Notes: generated from the sequence alone by a model not told the origin. DNA of 64,000 nt from Paguma larvata (GCA_030068075.1 CM057839.1:17711167-17775166); one strand, 5' to 3'. Shown: positions 10,678-23,744, counted from the first letter of the stretch. Program-made: numbers and translations.

Positions 10678-12909
10678 AAAATATATGAGAACCCAAGCAA
10701 AGAAGGGAAATTTTCCAGACAAATATTAAAGCAAATAATAATAGTGAAACAGAGATCCTGACTACACACCCCCAAAGCAACGTTAGTGAGGCTAGGATCA
10801 AATGGCTTTGTGGATCTGATATGTACTATTAACCAACAGTCAAATATATATTTGGCTATGTGTATGCAATATTAAGATGCTAGGTATAGATCTCTGTATC
10901 AAATTTTAGTTACTCAAACGTAGTATATTTACATCATTCAACTGAAAATATTCATATACATTAGGCAGATATTATCCCTATCTAATGAAGCAACAAATTC
11001 AGATGTGTTTACTCATACTCTCATTCATTCCATCACCCCTACTACTTAGTACCTACATAGACTAGGTAATACCCTGGGTATTCAGAATTTATTAATGAAT
11101 GGAGCAAATTAAGTTTCTACTCTGAGCTTGTTCCTGAGAGCATGGGAGTAAAGAGAGAGACAAATATATCGAGTGGGGATAAACACTACAAATAAAAAGC
11201 AATCAGGTAAGATAAGGAAGCTAATTCACATGAGGTGGTCATGGACTGTTCTTTTAGCAGAGCCCTCAGAGAAAGGAAGTTGAACCATGCATTTATCTGG
11301 AGAGATTACATTCTGAAAAACAGAGGGCAATAACTTCCAACACTTGTAGGTAGTAGTGGCTCAGAATTCTTTAACGATGATGCTTTTTAGAAAGTCAAGT
11401 GTCCAAGAAGCACCCAAGAGGAAGCCAAGTGAACTTAACTAGAATGACAATATGCAATACATGCTATTTTTACAATGTGATACAATGACATTTACAGAAA
11501 AATTTTATACATATAAATGCATTATGTGAGTGCTTTAGGAATGCAAAAAAATGAAAACAAGGGGAAAATTGAATTCTAATGTTCCCTATTTTAGTAAAAC
11601 TCTAAGGAAGGTGAAATGCAAGCAAATGGGAAAAAAGATCTCGGCGCTGGATTGGACAACCAAACTTTAAGTCATTTAGAACTTGTTGGCATCTTGAAAA
11701 AAATTATCAAGTTCACAGAACGTAAAATATAGACTATAGTGTATTTTATTTAAATATCTAATAACTGGTTCACAGCTGATAATTGAAAACAATTATGACA
11801 TTTCGTTGAGCTCTCTTTCTGAATATTTCCTAAAGCAGGCCAAATGTCATAATACCAAAATGAAATTTAGCAAAATTGACTATTAGGAGAATCAGAATTT
11901 CAGTCTTACGTTCTGATGGTCCTATTAAAAAGAAAACCAGTGTAGGAGTACTGCATATCTTAGATGGATATCTTCACAAATTATTCCCTTTACCAACCTT
12001 TTGGTCAATCATGAGTAACAGTGAGTTTAAAGTTATTTGAACTGCAGGATCTAGTATCAAAAACGATAAACTTCACCAGTCAGCCCCTATGAAAGTTTAT
12101 AATCCCTACCAAGAACTCCCATTTTCCCAACATCACCAGATCCTTGGATTTTCTTATTCCTCCCATTGTTTCTCAGCTCTCTTTGCTAGTTTCTTCTCAG
12201 TACCTACCCCTGAATTATAGCGACCAAAAAAAGTTAGGATCTGGGCACCATCTATTTACACTCTTTTTCTAAACACATAGATTTCCTCTCAAGGCTTTAA
12301 AACCATCTACAGATTGTCCAGTTTATACTTCCAATCCTGACTTTCATTGCCCTCACCCTTGAATATTACTTTTTATTCTATCAGGATAAATAAATCTATC
12401 AGGATAGGACTAAGATAAATTTTAGTCAAAATAGGTGATTTTTTTTTCCTACCTATTTATCTACCAATCTTCTCTATACATCGACAAATCAGATTACTAT
12501 CCATAAAATGAGTCAGATTAAAAATGTGGAGTCAACATTGATGCCTCCTACCCTTCCCATTATATCTATCCTATTAATTCTATACTATCAACCCTTAAAG
12601 TGTATCTTAGATCCTTTCATTTTTTCCCATTTCCATTGACAACAACCTAGCCCAAGTGACCCTCATCTCTTTGCTATACTATTGGAATAACCTCTTAAAT
12701 GGTCTGTTTTTACTTTGGCTTCTCTTTAATCCACAGAGTTGAGAGAGATTTGCTACATATCACTTAAGTTTCAGTGTGAAGATATCCTCTCAAAGGTGAA
12801 TTCACATTCTAACATTCGCTAGATATTAGAGAAGTGGATCATCTAACAGAAATATCAAGCCTTAAAATGATCCAGACAGAAGATAAAATGCAAAATACAA
12901 CTTTGGCTC
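10678..12909. other. Mostly unique; ancient dispersed-repeat traces
   Basis: Around 11040-11290 the order of phrases (tgggtattcagaatttattaatgaa, agagagacaaatat, then a block ending in gaaggaagttgaa) is that of an old mammal-wide repeat. 12,080-12,740 is a pyrimidine-rich stretch reminiscent of decayed LINE (L2-like) sequence. Both assignments are weak. No gene is seen. Confidence 0.3.
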
Positions 12910-12927
12910 AAAGTATATGGATATGCA

Positions 12928-13141
12928 GGGGCACCTGGGTGGCTCAGTCGGTTAAGCGGCCAACTTCAGCTCAGGTCATGATCTCACAGTCTGTGAGTTC
13001 GAGCCCCGCATCGGGCTCTGCGCTGACAGCTCATGAGAGCCTGGAGCCTGCTTCGGATTCTGTGTCTCCCTCTCTCTCTGCCCTTCCCCTGCTCATGCTC
13101 TGTCTCAATGTCTCTCAAAAAATAAATGTTAAAAAAAAAAA
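12928..13141 (+). mobile_element. Young feliform SINE, plus strand, perfect TSD
   Basis: Full-length near-consensus copy, from ggggcacctgggtggctcag through gttcgagccccgc and the CT-rich body to a long A tail. A perfect 18-bp target-site duplication, aaagtatatggatatgca, lies at 12910-12927 and 13142-13159. A small insertion within the 'gacagctcatgagagcc' portion distinguishes this copy. Both ends are intact. Confidence 0.98.
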
Positions 13142-13159
13142 AAAGTATATGGATATGCA

Positions 13160-15109
13160 AGGTCTGTGAGGAATGTACTTTGAGAGCTACAATAGATATA
13201 TCTATCACTCTACGATCAATAGAAGGTCAGATTAAGGCTAAGATAAATATAAACTGTGGAAAGAATCACTCCTAATATAAGGCTTAAAAACAGAGATAAG
13301 GGAAATTTTAAGTTTAACTGTAAAGATTTTATTGAGAAAATCAGGAAAATCTGCACTGAAAACAAGATTCAGAATAATACTAAACATTTGATTCAATTTG
13401 GGGTAAATATTGAATTACAATAGTTAGAAATTAAGCTAAACACATAGAATCCAAAAGACTATGTATCTTTTACAGTTTTGAATACAAAAACATGGAAGTA
13501 GCAGGTTATCAGGCAAAGATAACTTTAATAAATGGTTTTGTTTGGTTTACTCTCTGAATCAAAAGCTTATATACTTCATAATCCTTGTGTATGCTGCCTT
13601 GTTTATCTCATAGGGATGAGCATAAATACTAATGAATTTTCTGAATAGTTTGACATATCCCTTAAAGAGATCAATAGCAGTTTAAGTGGGACTAAATATA
13701 GGTTTTGGATGACTTTTTCTCTTATGTGAAAACACTATTTTAAGTTTATTTCTAACCTGAGATCATTTTTTAAAGAGTGCCTTAGGGGGAAAAATTAAGG
13801 AAATGATTCTATAGGTATTAGAAAAGGACTATTAAAAAGCAACAACAGAACAGGACAGAAAACATAAGTCCATTAATTTGAAAATACTTTTCTGTTCTGT
13901 GCATGTCCATTCAGAAAGAGATACATGTTAGAGATGGTCTGAAAGGTAAAGTTGTTAGGGCTAATACTGTGGTCATTTGATATCATGTGGTCTTGAGGAG
14001 AGCTAGATTTAATATTGGGTGTGGTGGGAATGCTTAATGAGAATAGGCTACTGATTTTTCTATTCTTGCCTTGGCTACAATAGCTTCTAATATTCCAATA
14101 TTTGAGTTCAGAAATTATTAGTTGTCAAGATGAAATTGTATCTTCAAGAGCTAGTAAATAAGCTTCCCAAAAAATTTTATACCAAAATTCAAGGAGACTT
14201 CAGAATTTTTTTTCCCCTGGTGTGATGAATACTCCTCTACTTTTGTATAAAAACAGCACAGAAAACTCAAAGACGTATGTACATTTTCTATGTGGAAGGG
14301 ACAACTTCAAAACTCAGTGGTAATTTTTGGTTTTCAGAATGTAAAAAGACCTATTGCAAGGATTTCACTAAAAGCACTGTAGACCTAGACATTTTGAAAG
14401 ATTCAATGCAGTATTTTTAAGCACTGTTTCAAAGAGCTGAGAGATTCCATTTTTTACCCATAATGCACTTCAATTTATTATCCCTTTCCCTGAACTACCA
14501 TTTCCATGGACTACTAAACTCTGAAATCTGAGACTAATTGTCTAATTTCTGATTAGAAACTCCTATCCTCTTAAGCTTTTCAACACCAAGAACACTGTAT
14601 CTCAATTTTGTTAAATCTCCAACTCCCTGAGGAGCTCCATTTTTATCCATTCTTTTACACTTTCCTACAATTTCTTTCCATAATCATTTCTCATGGACAA
14701 CCTATACTTAAGTAATTCACCTCTTATCGGGCAAACATTTCTGGTCTCCAAATCCTGTGTTCATCTCCTTTTATTGGTTCTAATACCAATCATTTTGGAG
14801 TGGAATCAAATTTGACAGAAGAACTCTTAAAGATGATTTCTCAAACAAAATACTTATTGTCCTTGGGGTTATGCTTGAATGATAGGGAATCAATTTTTCT
14901 CTAAAGAATAATGTAATTCTCTTGGTTCTTGGCAAGGATGTAGCAACTTTTTGTATTTAAAAATATATTTCATTTAAATAAAAAAACAATTACTTTTCTG
15001 CCTCTAGCTATAGGTATTCCATCTAATCCTCATGACTGATTAGTAGTCATAAACACTAGTTCTTCTAAGCCTTTTAAATTTCGACTTCTGTCTCAAGAGT
15101 TCACTTTTT
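13160..15109. other. Unique AT-rich DNA, nothing identified
   Basis: I see no repeat family, RNA gene or plausible exon. The sequence is uniformly AT-rich and CpG-poor. Confidence 0.4.
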
Positions 15110-15545
15110 ATAGTTTTAAGGAGCTCAAATTCTCTTCCAGGATTATTTTGGTCACCAACAATAGGAATCAAATTTAAACTGGCTAATGCAAAAACATAAT
15201 TTGTTGATTCAAAGCAGCTGAGAAGTCCAGGAATAGTTGAGATTTCAGTTTGGTCTGATCCGGATGCTCAGATACTATCATCAGGAGTCTTCTTTTATCA
15301 GAATACTGGTATTTTCCTTGTTAGCTTTATTTCAGGCAGGGTCATTCCACACAAGGGCAGCGCAGTTAAAAACAGCTCCAGCTTACAAACCCTAAGTCTA
15401 GTAAAATAGATACAGAATTCCTCTTTCCTGTTAGTCTAGCCATATCCCAAGATATTTGTCTGGCTTGGGTCACTAATCTACCCCTAAAGCAATCACTTCA
15501 GCTAGAGAGATAAAGTGTTTTAATGTGTCCTATTCCCATCCTATG
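15110..15545. repeat. Probable ancient mammalian dispersed repeat, class unassigned
   Basis: The order of phrases (aactggctaatgcaaaaacata, gaagtccaggaatagttgag, tcagatactatcatcaggag, caggcagggtcattccac, acagctccagcttacaaacc, gcttgggtcac) is one I associate with a common mammal-wide repeat. I cannot name the family with certainty. Confidence 0.4.
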
Positions 15546-15576
15546 AGACCCGATTAAGATCCTTCAGATCTATAAT

Positions 15577-15612
15577 GCAGGAGGGGGAGGGGGAAGGGGA
15601 GGAGGAAGGTGG
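15577..15612 (+). repeat. Purine-rich G tract (possible G-quadruplex)
   Basis: The run gaggggagggggaagg-like purine block has three runs of four or more G followed by GG doublets. It could form a two-tetrad or bulged G-quadruplex. No function is implied. Confidence 0.5.
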
Positions 15613-15700
15613 TTCATAACACAAAATTTGAAAGCCTTTGTAGAAAAAGGGAGAACATTTTCAGGACATTGACAAAACATTAGATTCCTATTGTATCATG

Positions 15701-16048
15701 TGTTATGGACTCTACCGTGGTCCCCCAAGATTTATGTTAAAGCTCAACCTCCAATGTGAGTGCACTTGGAGATAGTGCCTTCAAGGAGACATTAAGTGAG
15801 GTCATAGGGTCATAGGTCATTATGACTAGTGTTTTACGTGAAAAGATACACCAGGGAAGTGTGCACACAGAGAAAAATACATGTTAGGACACAGTGAGAA
15901 AGCTGTAGTCTGAGCCAGAGAAGTCCTAGAAGTATCTGCTCTTCTTAGTATGTGGATCTTGGACTTCTAGTCTTCGACTAGGAGAAAATAATTTGTTTTA
16001 AGCGGTCCAGCATGAGGTATTTTCTTATGGTAGCCTTAGAACATAAAT
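15701..16048 (+). mobile_element. MLT1-type (MaLR) solo LTR, plus strand
   Basis: It starts with tgttatggactctaccgtgg and includes 'tatgttaaagctcaacc', 'aggtcatagg', 'taggacacagtgagaaagc', 'tggatcttggacttctag', 'ttgttttaagc' and ends '...atggtagccttagaac'. This is the order expected for a non-autonomous MaLR LTR. No internal region is present beside it. Confidence 0.85.
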
Positions 16049-17149
16049 ATGGTAAGTACAACTGATGACTATTGGTGTTTGGAAAATGGGGAGAAAAAAA
16101 TCACAATATAAGATGATAAAGAGGATAAAATAGTTTCAGGAATTCGAGCTTCTTTTAACTCTGAGGAGTAGGAATGAATTATATTCCCAGGGTCAACATT
16201 ACTCTTAGAGGTTGGGTACTGGCTTCAGAGTCAATGTACATAAAACTAAGGACAATAAAAAATACACAAAAAACATGTGTTTGTTCAATAACTGGAAATA
16301 GTTTTTAAAGGGTGGGGGGGCAGGACACTATTTGTTAATGTCCAAAGATCTTTTATTGTCAAAGCTGAGATAAAGAGTTCAGATCTTTAGCCTTTTCTTT
16401 TATGAATGCTTTTCATCTTCTATCTGATGAATATGATATCAATGAAATGCCATCTATACTACCGGTAGTACAGTATTTCCAGACATTTTGGTAGGCAGAA
16501 TTTTTTCTGTATGACAGAGGCATTATGTCGAGCAGTTGTCCTGTCATTACTGTGACAATGATTTTTAATATAAAAGCTAAAATTCATTAACAGAAATTTA
16601 AAAAATCATAGGATGTAAAAAAAAACCAGTAAGATATTTATCTTACATAGATAAAAATTAGAATACAGCAATGCTAATTTTAGAAAATCAACTATAAAGT
16701 TTAAAAAGATATTAAAGAAAATGCAAATTGATAAAGCCAACGAATCAACGTTGAAATGTATGAAAGCAAATCTTTGGTGGGTAGAAAGCCAGTCTAGACT
16801 GTCCCTGAGGTATAATGGAACTCATATTATAATTCCCTAAACTATTATTATAGTAGGATAGAGATTACATCTAATATTTCCTGGATATTTGATCTATTGT
16901 TGTTTCTTCTGTTTGACTGTATCTTTTTAAATAATGAATATAAATTCTGGAACAGTATATTTGTACTTAATCTCAAGAACCATTTCCTATTTCTTTGGAA
17001 ATAGGCATACATATTAACAAATAATTGTTTAATTGTGTATTGTGACATCACAAGACCTTATAATATTATGGTTTGTTAATAAGTAGGACTAGATTGTACT
17101 AATGGTATGGAAATTCAATGAATTATCTTCTATCAAGAAGTTTTGTTTT
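16049..17149. other. Unique AT-rich DNA with a 14-bp palindrome
   Basis: No gene or repeat family is recognised. TACTACCGGTAGTA at 16457-16470 is a perfect palindrome of unknown meaning. The minus open frame at 16848-17051 is AT-driven. Confidence 0.4.
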
Positions 17150-18143
17150 AATACAGAGATTTAATGAAATTATGGACCTAAGTAAAGGGATAGACATCCA
17201 TGTTCATGAATATGAAGACAGTATTGGTAAGACAGCAATACTTCCCAAATTGAACTATGGATTCAACAAATCCCTATCAAAATGTTAGTTTCTTGGCAAA
17301 AACTGACAAGCTGATCTGAAAAATCATTCAAGGGACCCAGAAAAGCCAAAACAATCTTGAAAGAAAAGAACAAAGTTGGAGGACTCCTACTTCTCAATTT
17401 CAGTATTTACTAAAAAGCTATGGTAATCAAGACAGTGTAGTATTGGACATAAAAAAAAAAAACCAATTGACTAGAACAGAGAGTCTATACATAAAATCTC
17501 ACTTCCATGATCAGTTGAGTTTTCAACTTTTGCTAACATATTTCAGGAAGAATCTTTCTAACAAATGGTGATATGACAACTGGATATTCATATGCAAAAT
17601 CATGAAACTGGATTTATACCTCATTCCATATGCAAAAATTAGAAAAAAATGGATATAAATCTTAATTTTTAGTAGCGCATTTCAAACACAAGTAACAAGC
17701 AAAAATAGATAAATAAGACCTCAAAATTAGAAACTTGTACTTCAAAGAACTCCATTAAGAAAATGAAAAGAACCTATGCAATGTGAGAAAACTTTTGTTA
17801 ATACTGTATCTGGTCATGGACTTGTATTCAGAAAACAGAAGAACTCTTACAATTCAATAAGAAACACTGATAATCTAATTTAAAATGGGCAAAGAATCTG
17901 AGAGACTTTTCTTCAAAGAAGATACACGAGAATACACCAATATGTGAAAAGATGTTCGACATCATTAGCTTCAGGGAAATGCAAATCAAAATCACCGTGA
18001 GTTACTCCTTCATACCCACAAAGGTAGCTATAATCAAAAAGACAAAATATTACATTAAGTTAAAGAGGCCAATTAATAAAGACCACATATACTATTCCAC
18101 TTATAGAGATGGCCAGAATAGACAAATCTATAGAAACAGGAAA

Positions 18144-18161
18144 GTAGTAGTAGTAGTAGTT
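18144..18161. repeat. Short (TAG)n repeat
   Basis: About five to six copies of agt/tag inside the L1 relic. It probably arose after insertion. Confidence 0.8.
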
Positions 18162-18251
18162 GCATAGGGCTAGGGTGAGACAGCTAGTGGGTATGAATTT
18201 TTTTGGGGGGAAGGGTGGTGATGACAATGATCTAAAATTAATAGTTATACA

Positions 18252-18485
18252 GGGGTGCCTGGGTGGCTCAGTCAGTAAAGCGGCCGACTTCAGCTCAGGT
18301 CATGATCTTGCTGTCTGTGAGTTCGAGTCCCGCATTGGGCTCTGTGCTGACTGACGGCTCAGAGCCTGGAGCCTGCTTCAGATTCTGTGTCTGCCTCTCT
18401 CTCTCTCTGTCCTTCCCCTGCTCATGCTCTGTCTTTCTGTCTGTCAAAAATAAATAAACGTTAAAAAAAATTAAAAAAATAAAAT
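18252..18485 (+). mobile_element. Young feliform SINE nested in an old L1, perfect TSD
   Basis: Full-length plus-strand SINE with intact CpGs (agcggccgac, gagttcgagtcccgc). Its A-rich tail includes aataaataaacg. A perfect 18-bp target duplication, aaaattaatagttataca, lies at 18234-18251 and 18486-18503. It carries a small local duplication (gctgactgacggctc). It sits inside the 3' UTR of the L1 relic at 17150-18590, so it is younger than that element. Confidence 0.98.
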
Positions 18486-18590
18486 AAAATTAATAGTTAT
18501 ACAACTTTGTGACTATCTTTAAAAACCACTGAATTTTATACTTTAAATATATTGTACAGTATGTGAGCTACATCTCAATAACAATGTCAA

Positions 18591-19520
18591 AATAGTGTTT
18601 TAAAACATATACAAGAATGCATGTATGTAAAATACACACATATTTAGAAGAGACAGCCATAGGATGATTTACTGACACCAATGAAATAAAAGAAACAAGG
18701 CCCTTCATTTGCATACAATTAAAAAAAAAAAGACCAGGCAAAAGCTGAAGTATGCTGCAGTGTCACCTTAGCTCATTAAATGCTATGATGAGAGTCCTCA
18801 GCACACATCAATTCCATCCTTCAAGATACTAGGAATGGAGTGTTTTCTTGAATACTACAATGAGCAATCAGAACAAGAAACATATTGCAGTCTTACATAA
18901 ACCAAAGGTAGCTATTTATAGAACTATGAGGAGATAAAATTAAAGAAAAAAAACAACTGCAACGAGTATAAAGTCAGCAATCTAAGACATCATGGAAGTA
19001 AGACAGGAAAATACTTCCATGCGAGAAATATTAGACTTGCTGACTATAGTATGAAATTTGTTTTTTTACCAGTGGGAAATTTGTGTTTTATCATCATAAA
19101 CACTTAATTTCACTAACTTAAAGCTGAATCAAGATACATACCTATAGTTTAATTATATACACTTTGTTAAACCTTAATAGAAAATGTCTAATTCTCAAAG
19201 AATATTAAAATAATGATTTAAAAACAATATGTAGGAACAATTCATTTAAAATCCATGCAAATAAGTATTCACATTAAAATAGCATTAAATAACTACTCAA
19301 GTAATATTGAAACATTAACTCAAAGTAAAGTGAATGCAATTTTGATACTACAATTGCATCTCTATCCAACACATATTCCAACACATTTCTATTGACACAT
19401 AGAATACCTAATTCATGACATTGTCTTTTGTAGAGAGAATGTATACAAATTATAGATTTATGTCATTTGTTAAGAAACCATGCTATTTTATTGTTAAAGT
19501 ATGCTTTAATTCTTCCTCTC
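18591..19520. other. Unique AT-rich DNA, nothing identified
   Basis: No repeat family or coding signal is recognised between the old L1 and the near-full-length L1. Confidence 0.4.
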
Positions 19521-21056
19521 CTGGAGAGAAGTTAAGATGGCAGAGCAGCATGGAAACTCAGAGCATGTCTCATCCCTGAAACACAGCTAGATTCGCACCA
19601 AACCATTTTGAACACCTAGGAAACTGATCTGTGGATTAACACAACAATCTACCTAAATTGAGCCACAGAATTCAGCAAGTACATGGTATGGAGAGGTGAA
19701 TTGTGGGAGAGAAAACCTACAAAGATAGGAAGCTGTTTTTGTGCAGAGAGGACAGAGAAAAACAAAGGGGGAAAGTGTGGTGCATCAGTATCGTGCAAGA
19801 AAAGTACTCCCCTGAAAGTAGTTGGAGAGAGAGAAAGAGGGTAAAAACACTTGTAGGGGACTGAACAAGAAATCTGGTCCCCAAAACCATTGACAGAAAT
19901 AAAGGAGAGGGTTTCAGTATCACCAGAGTTCTATAAAAACTGGAGTGCGGAGTCTGAAGTTCCTGGCTCTGTGCCTGGTTGTGCTCTGGTGAGGAAGTAG
20001 GTTGAATCCCCACAGACAAGAAGCGGGGTGTGAGGGGTCTATCTAACACGTTGAGAGAAGTTCTCCTGCTTGGGAGTGCATTTGGTAGAGACCGTACAGC
20101 CTCCCCACAGGTAAAGGACCACAGTGGAGCCTAGGGAGCAGCCACATTTGCTGGTATTGAGACAGAAACACCCAAGTGTGGCAAAATCTGGCACCGGCTA
20201 TGTTTTGTGATTTGCCATAATCTCTGAACCTCTGCAATCAAACAAACATTTCCTGGGACAAGTCAGTACCCAGCCATTACTCAGCCAAGACACTCTCCCA
20301 GAGAGTTGGCACAGGTCCAAAAGTTGCAGGGGTCTCAGAAGGTTGGGGTTTTGAAACAACCCCACTGGAAATCAAAACTCTGGAGGGAGGTGTTGTATGG
20401 CAGGTAGACAGCTTGGATATGGTCAGGGTAGAGGTAGGGAGTAGACAGAGGCCTAAGACAAAGGAGGGATGCTTCAACGCAGGTCACTGAGAGTGCAAAG
20501 TTCCTTTGTCAGAAACTAGGAAGCTGCTTGAAGTCATTTCCACTTCTCCAAGGCACGCACATGTGCACCACACCAATCCACCCCAATAAGCTAAGCAGCA
20601 CCACCTAGTAGAGAACAAGCCCCACCCAACTGTGCCTTCCAACTACATCCCCTAGAAGACCAGTGCAACTCATTACACCTGCTTAGTGTCGAGACTATAG
20701 AAGGGTTCATAGTTTCAGTTCTAAGGGAAATTGGATGTAACTTAATTTGGGTTTCTTTCTGTTTGCTGGTTCACTTATTTGTTCATTTTCTTTGCTTTTG
20801 TTTTTGCTTAATTTTTTTCTTCTTTTCTCCCTCTTTCTTAGATTCAGGAAGAGAAAAACATTTTTTTTTCATTAAAAAATTTTTATTCTATTATATATAT
20901 TTTTTTAATTTTTAAACTTTTCTTACATTTTCTTTTCTTTCCCTTTTTTCTCTCCATTATATCAAGCTTCTTTAAAGGAGACCAAAATACACCTAGCTTC
21001 CTTTATTAATTTTGTTTTTTAATTTTTCTTTTTATTAATTTTTTTATTCTTCCAAA

Positions 21057-21960
21057 ATGACAAAACAAAAGAATTCACACCAAAACAAAGAATAGGAAGA
21101 AATGACAGCCAGGGGCTTAATCAACACGTATTAGCAGTATGTCTGAACTAGAATTTAGAACCACGATATTAACAATACTAGCTACGGTTGAAAAAAAGAA
21201 TCCCTTTTTAGGGAGATAAAAGAAGTAAAATCCAGTCAGCACAAAATTAAAAATGATATAACCGAGATGCAATCTTGAATGGTCACTAAAATGGCAAGGG
21301 TGGATGAAGCAGAGCAGCGAATCAGCAATATAGAAGATAAAATTATGGAGAATGAAGCAGAAAAAAAGGAGGGAAACAAAGGCAAAGATCACAACACATG
21401 ACTTAAAGAACTCAGTGACTTATTAGAAAGAAATAACATCTGAACCATAAGAGTCTGAGAAGATGAAGAGAGAGAAAAAGGGGCAAATGGTTTGTATGAA
21501 AATCTACCTAATCTGGGAAGGACACAGACATCAAAATCCAAGAACTGAAGAAAACTACCAGTATATTCGACGAAACCCAGCCATTACAAAGCCATCACAA
21601 TCAGGGAAAGAATCATGAAAGGAGCAAGGAAAAAAGTCCTTAACCTATAAGGGAAGACAGATCAGGTTTGCAGCAGATCTAGCCACAGAAATTTAGCAGG
21701 CGGGAAAGGAATGGCAGGATATATTCAATGTGCTGAATTGGAAAAATATGCAGCCAAGAATTCTTTCTCCATCGAGGCTGTCATTCAAAATAGAAGGAGG
21801 GATAAATAGTTTTCCAGAAAAACAAAAAACTAAAGGAATTTGACCACTAAACTAGTCCTGCAAAAAATTAATGGGGATTCTTTAAATGGAAAAATAACAA
21901 TAAAGACCAAAAGCGACAAAGACTAGAAAGAATTAAAGAACATCACCAGAAACACCAACT
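21057..21960 (+). pseudogene. L1 ORF1 pseudogene (RNA-binding chaperone protein)
   Basis: In L1 this gene encodes the trimeric nucleic-acid chaperone that coats L1 RNA in the cytoplasmic ribonucleoprotein. The ancestral start is visible at 21057 (atgacaaaacaaaagaattc), but codon 13 is a TAG stop (21093-21095). Downstream, the recognisable ORF1 order persists at DNA level: the acidic/lysine-rich coiled-coil region (about 21270-21430), the 'gaagatgaagagagagaaaaag' linker (about 21461), and the C-terminal part with 'aagacagatcaggtttgcag' (about 21655) and 'gatatattcaatgtgctgaa' (about 21718). Several indels and stops break the frame. It precedes ORF2 as in all L1s. It cannot make a full protein. 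Confidence 0.88.
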
Positions 21961-23417
21961 CTACAGGCAACACAACAGCGCTAAATTCTTATCTTCCAGT
22001 ACTCATTCTAAATTTCAAGAGACTAAATGCTCCAATCAAGAGTCCTAGGATATCAGAATGGAAAAGAAAACAAAACCTCTCAATATGCTGCTTACAAGAC
22101 AATCACTTTAGACTTAAAGACAGCTGCAGATTCAAAGTAAGGGCATGGAAAACCATCTACCATGCTAAAAGTCATCAAAAGAAAGTTGGAGTAGCCATAC
22201 CTATATCAGAGAAACTACATTTTAAAATAAATACTGTAGCAAAGATGAAGAACGACATTATGTCATAATTAAAGGGTCTATCCACCAAGAAGATCTAACA
22301 ATTTTCAATATTTATACCCCATCATGAAGTACCCAAATATGTAAATCATTTATCACAAATTAAAGAAACTCATTGATAATAATACTGTAATACTGGGAGA
22401 CTTCAACACTCCACTTACAGCAACGGCAGGATCACCTAAGCAGAAAATCAACAAGGAAACCATGGCATTGAATGACACTCTAAACTGGATGGACTTAACA
22501 GATATATCCAGATAATTTCATCGTAAAGCAGAATACACATTCTTCTTGAGTGCACATGGGACATTCTCCAGAATAGTTCACATACTGGGTCTTAAGTCAG
22601 ACCTCAACAAGTACAAAACAATCAAGATCATACCTTGCATATTTTCAGACCACAACCCTATGAAACTCCAATCAACCACAAGAAAAAATTTGCAAAGACC
22701 ATGGATACTTGGATATTAAAGAACCTCCTACTAAAAAATGAATGGGTTCACCAAAATTAAAGGAGAAACTAAAAAACACAGAGGCCAATGGAAATGAAAA
22801 CACAACAGCCCAAAACCTCTGGGACACAGCAAAGGTGGTCATAAGAGGGAAGTATATAGCAATTCAGACCTTCCTAAGGAAGAAAGGTCTCAAATATACA
22901 ATCTAACCTTACCCTATAACAGCTGGAAAAAGAACAGCAAAGAAATCCCAAAAACAGCAATGGAAGGGAAATAATAAAGATTAGAGCAGAAATCAATGAT
23001 ATCAAAATTAAACAAAAACAAAAATACAAAACAGAACAGATCAATGAAACCAGGAGTTGGTTCTTTGAAATAATTAACAATCTTGATAAATCTCTAGCCA
23101 GATTGATCAAAAAGTAAATAAAATCATGAATGAAAGAGGAGAGATCACAACCGACACTGAAGAAACACATAGAAGAATATTATGTGCCCAACAAATTGGG
23201 CAACCTGAAAGAAATGGGAAAATTCTTAGAAACATATAAACTACCAAAACTGCAACAGAAAGAAACAGAAAATTTGAACAGACTCATAATCATTAAAGAA
23301 TTTGAATCAGTAATCGAAAAGCTCCTAACAAGAAAGAGTCCAGGGCTGGATGGCTTTCCAGGGAATTCTAGTAAACATTTAAAGAAGAGTTAACACCTGT
23401 TCTTTTGAAGCTGTTCC

Positions 23418-23451
<34 letters not shown>

Positions 23452-23466
23452 GAAAGAAAGAAAAGG
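23418..23466. repeat. A-rich / AAAAG microsatellite inside L1 ORF2
   Basis: An A14 run, followed by repeated agaaa units, replaces the short 'ccaaaaaatagaaac...ggaa' stretch expected at this point of carnivore L1 ORF2. The repeat therefore seems to have grown in place after insertion, shifting the frame. Confidence 0.85.
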
Positions 23467-23744
23467 AAAACTTCCAAACTCTTTCAATAAAACCAGCATC
23501 ACCTGGATTCCAAAACCAGACAAAGATCCCACTAAAAAGGAAATAACAGACCAATTTCCCTGATGAACATGGATGCAAAAATTCTCATCAAGGTATTAGC
23601 AAACCAGATCCAACAATATATTGAAAGTATTATTCACCATGATCAAGTGGGATTTATTCCTGGGATGTGGTGCTGATTCAATATCCACAAATAAAACTGA
23701 TACATCACATTAATAAAAGAAAGGATAAGAATCACACGATCCTC

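Larger units (their letters stand above)
17150..18590 (+). mobile_element. Old L1 3' portion (ORF2 C-terminal part and 3' UTR), plus strand
   Basis: The order is that of the 3' half of L1 ORF2: a 'caatacttcccaaattgaac...caaatccctatcaaaatg' block, 'gaaaaatcattcaagggac', 'aagttggaggactcctac', 'aaagctatggtaatcaagaca', 'aaaatgggcaaagaatctgag', 'gaaaagatgttcgacatca' and 'agggaaatgcaaatcaaaa'. It is full of stops and indels, with part of the ORF2 end missing after about 18,050. The 3' UTR continues on both sides of the SINE at 18252-18485 and ends near 'catctcaataacaatgtcaaaa'. Divergence is clearly higher than in the 19.5-26.2 kb L1, so it is an older family. Confidence 0.88.

Noticed and set aside
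12928..13010. tRNA-like A and B boxes (tggctcagtcgg, gttcgagcccc)
   Set aside because: These belong to the tRNA-derived head of the SINE, which occurs repeatedly. No cloverleaf acceptor stem or functional tRNA gene is present.
12834..13169. 111-codon plus frame and overlapping minus frame
   Set aside because: Both read through a SINE. The same A-Q-S-V-K-R-P-T-S-A-Q-V-M-I-S peptide recurs at every SINE copy in the window, so it is a repeat signature, not a gene family.
19717..20477. Three consecutive minus-strand frames of 64-110 codons
   Set aside because: They lie antisense to the L1 5' UTR, whose lower AT content leaves chance frames open. No independent evidence of an antisense gene.
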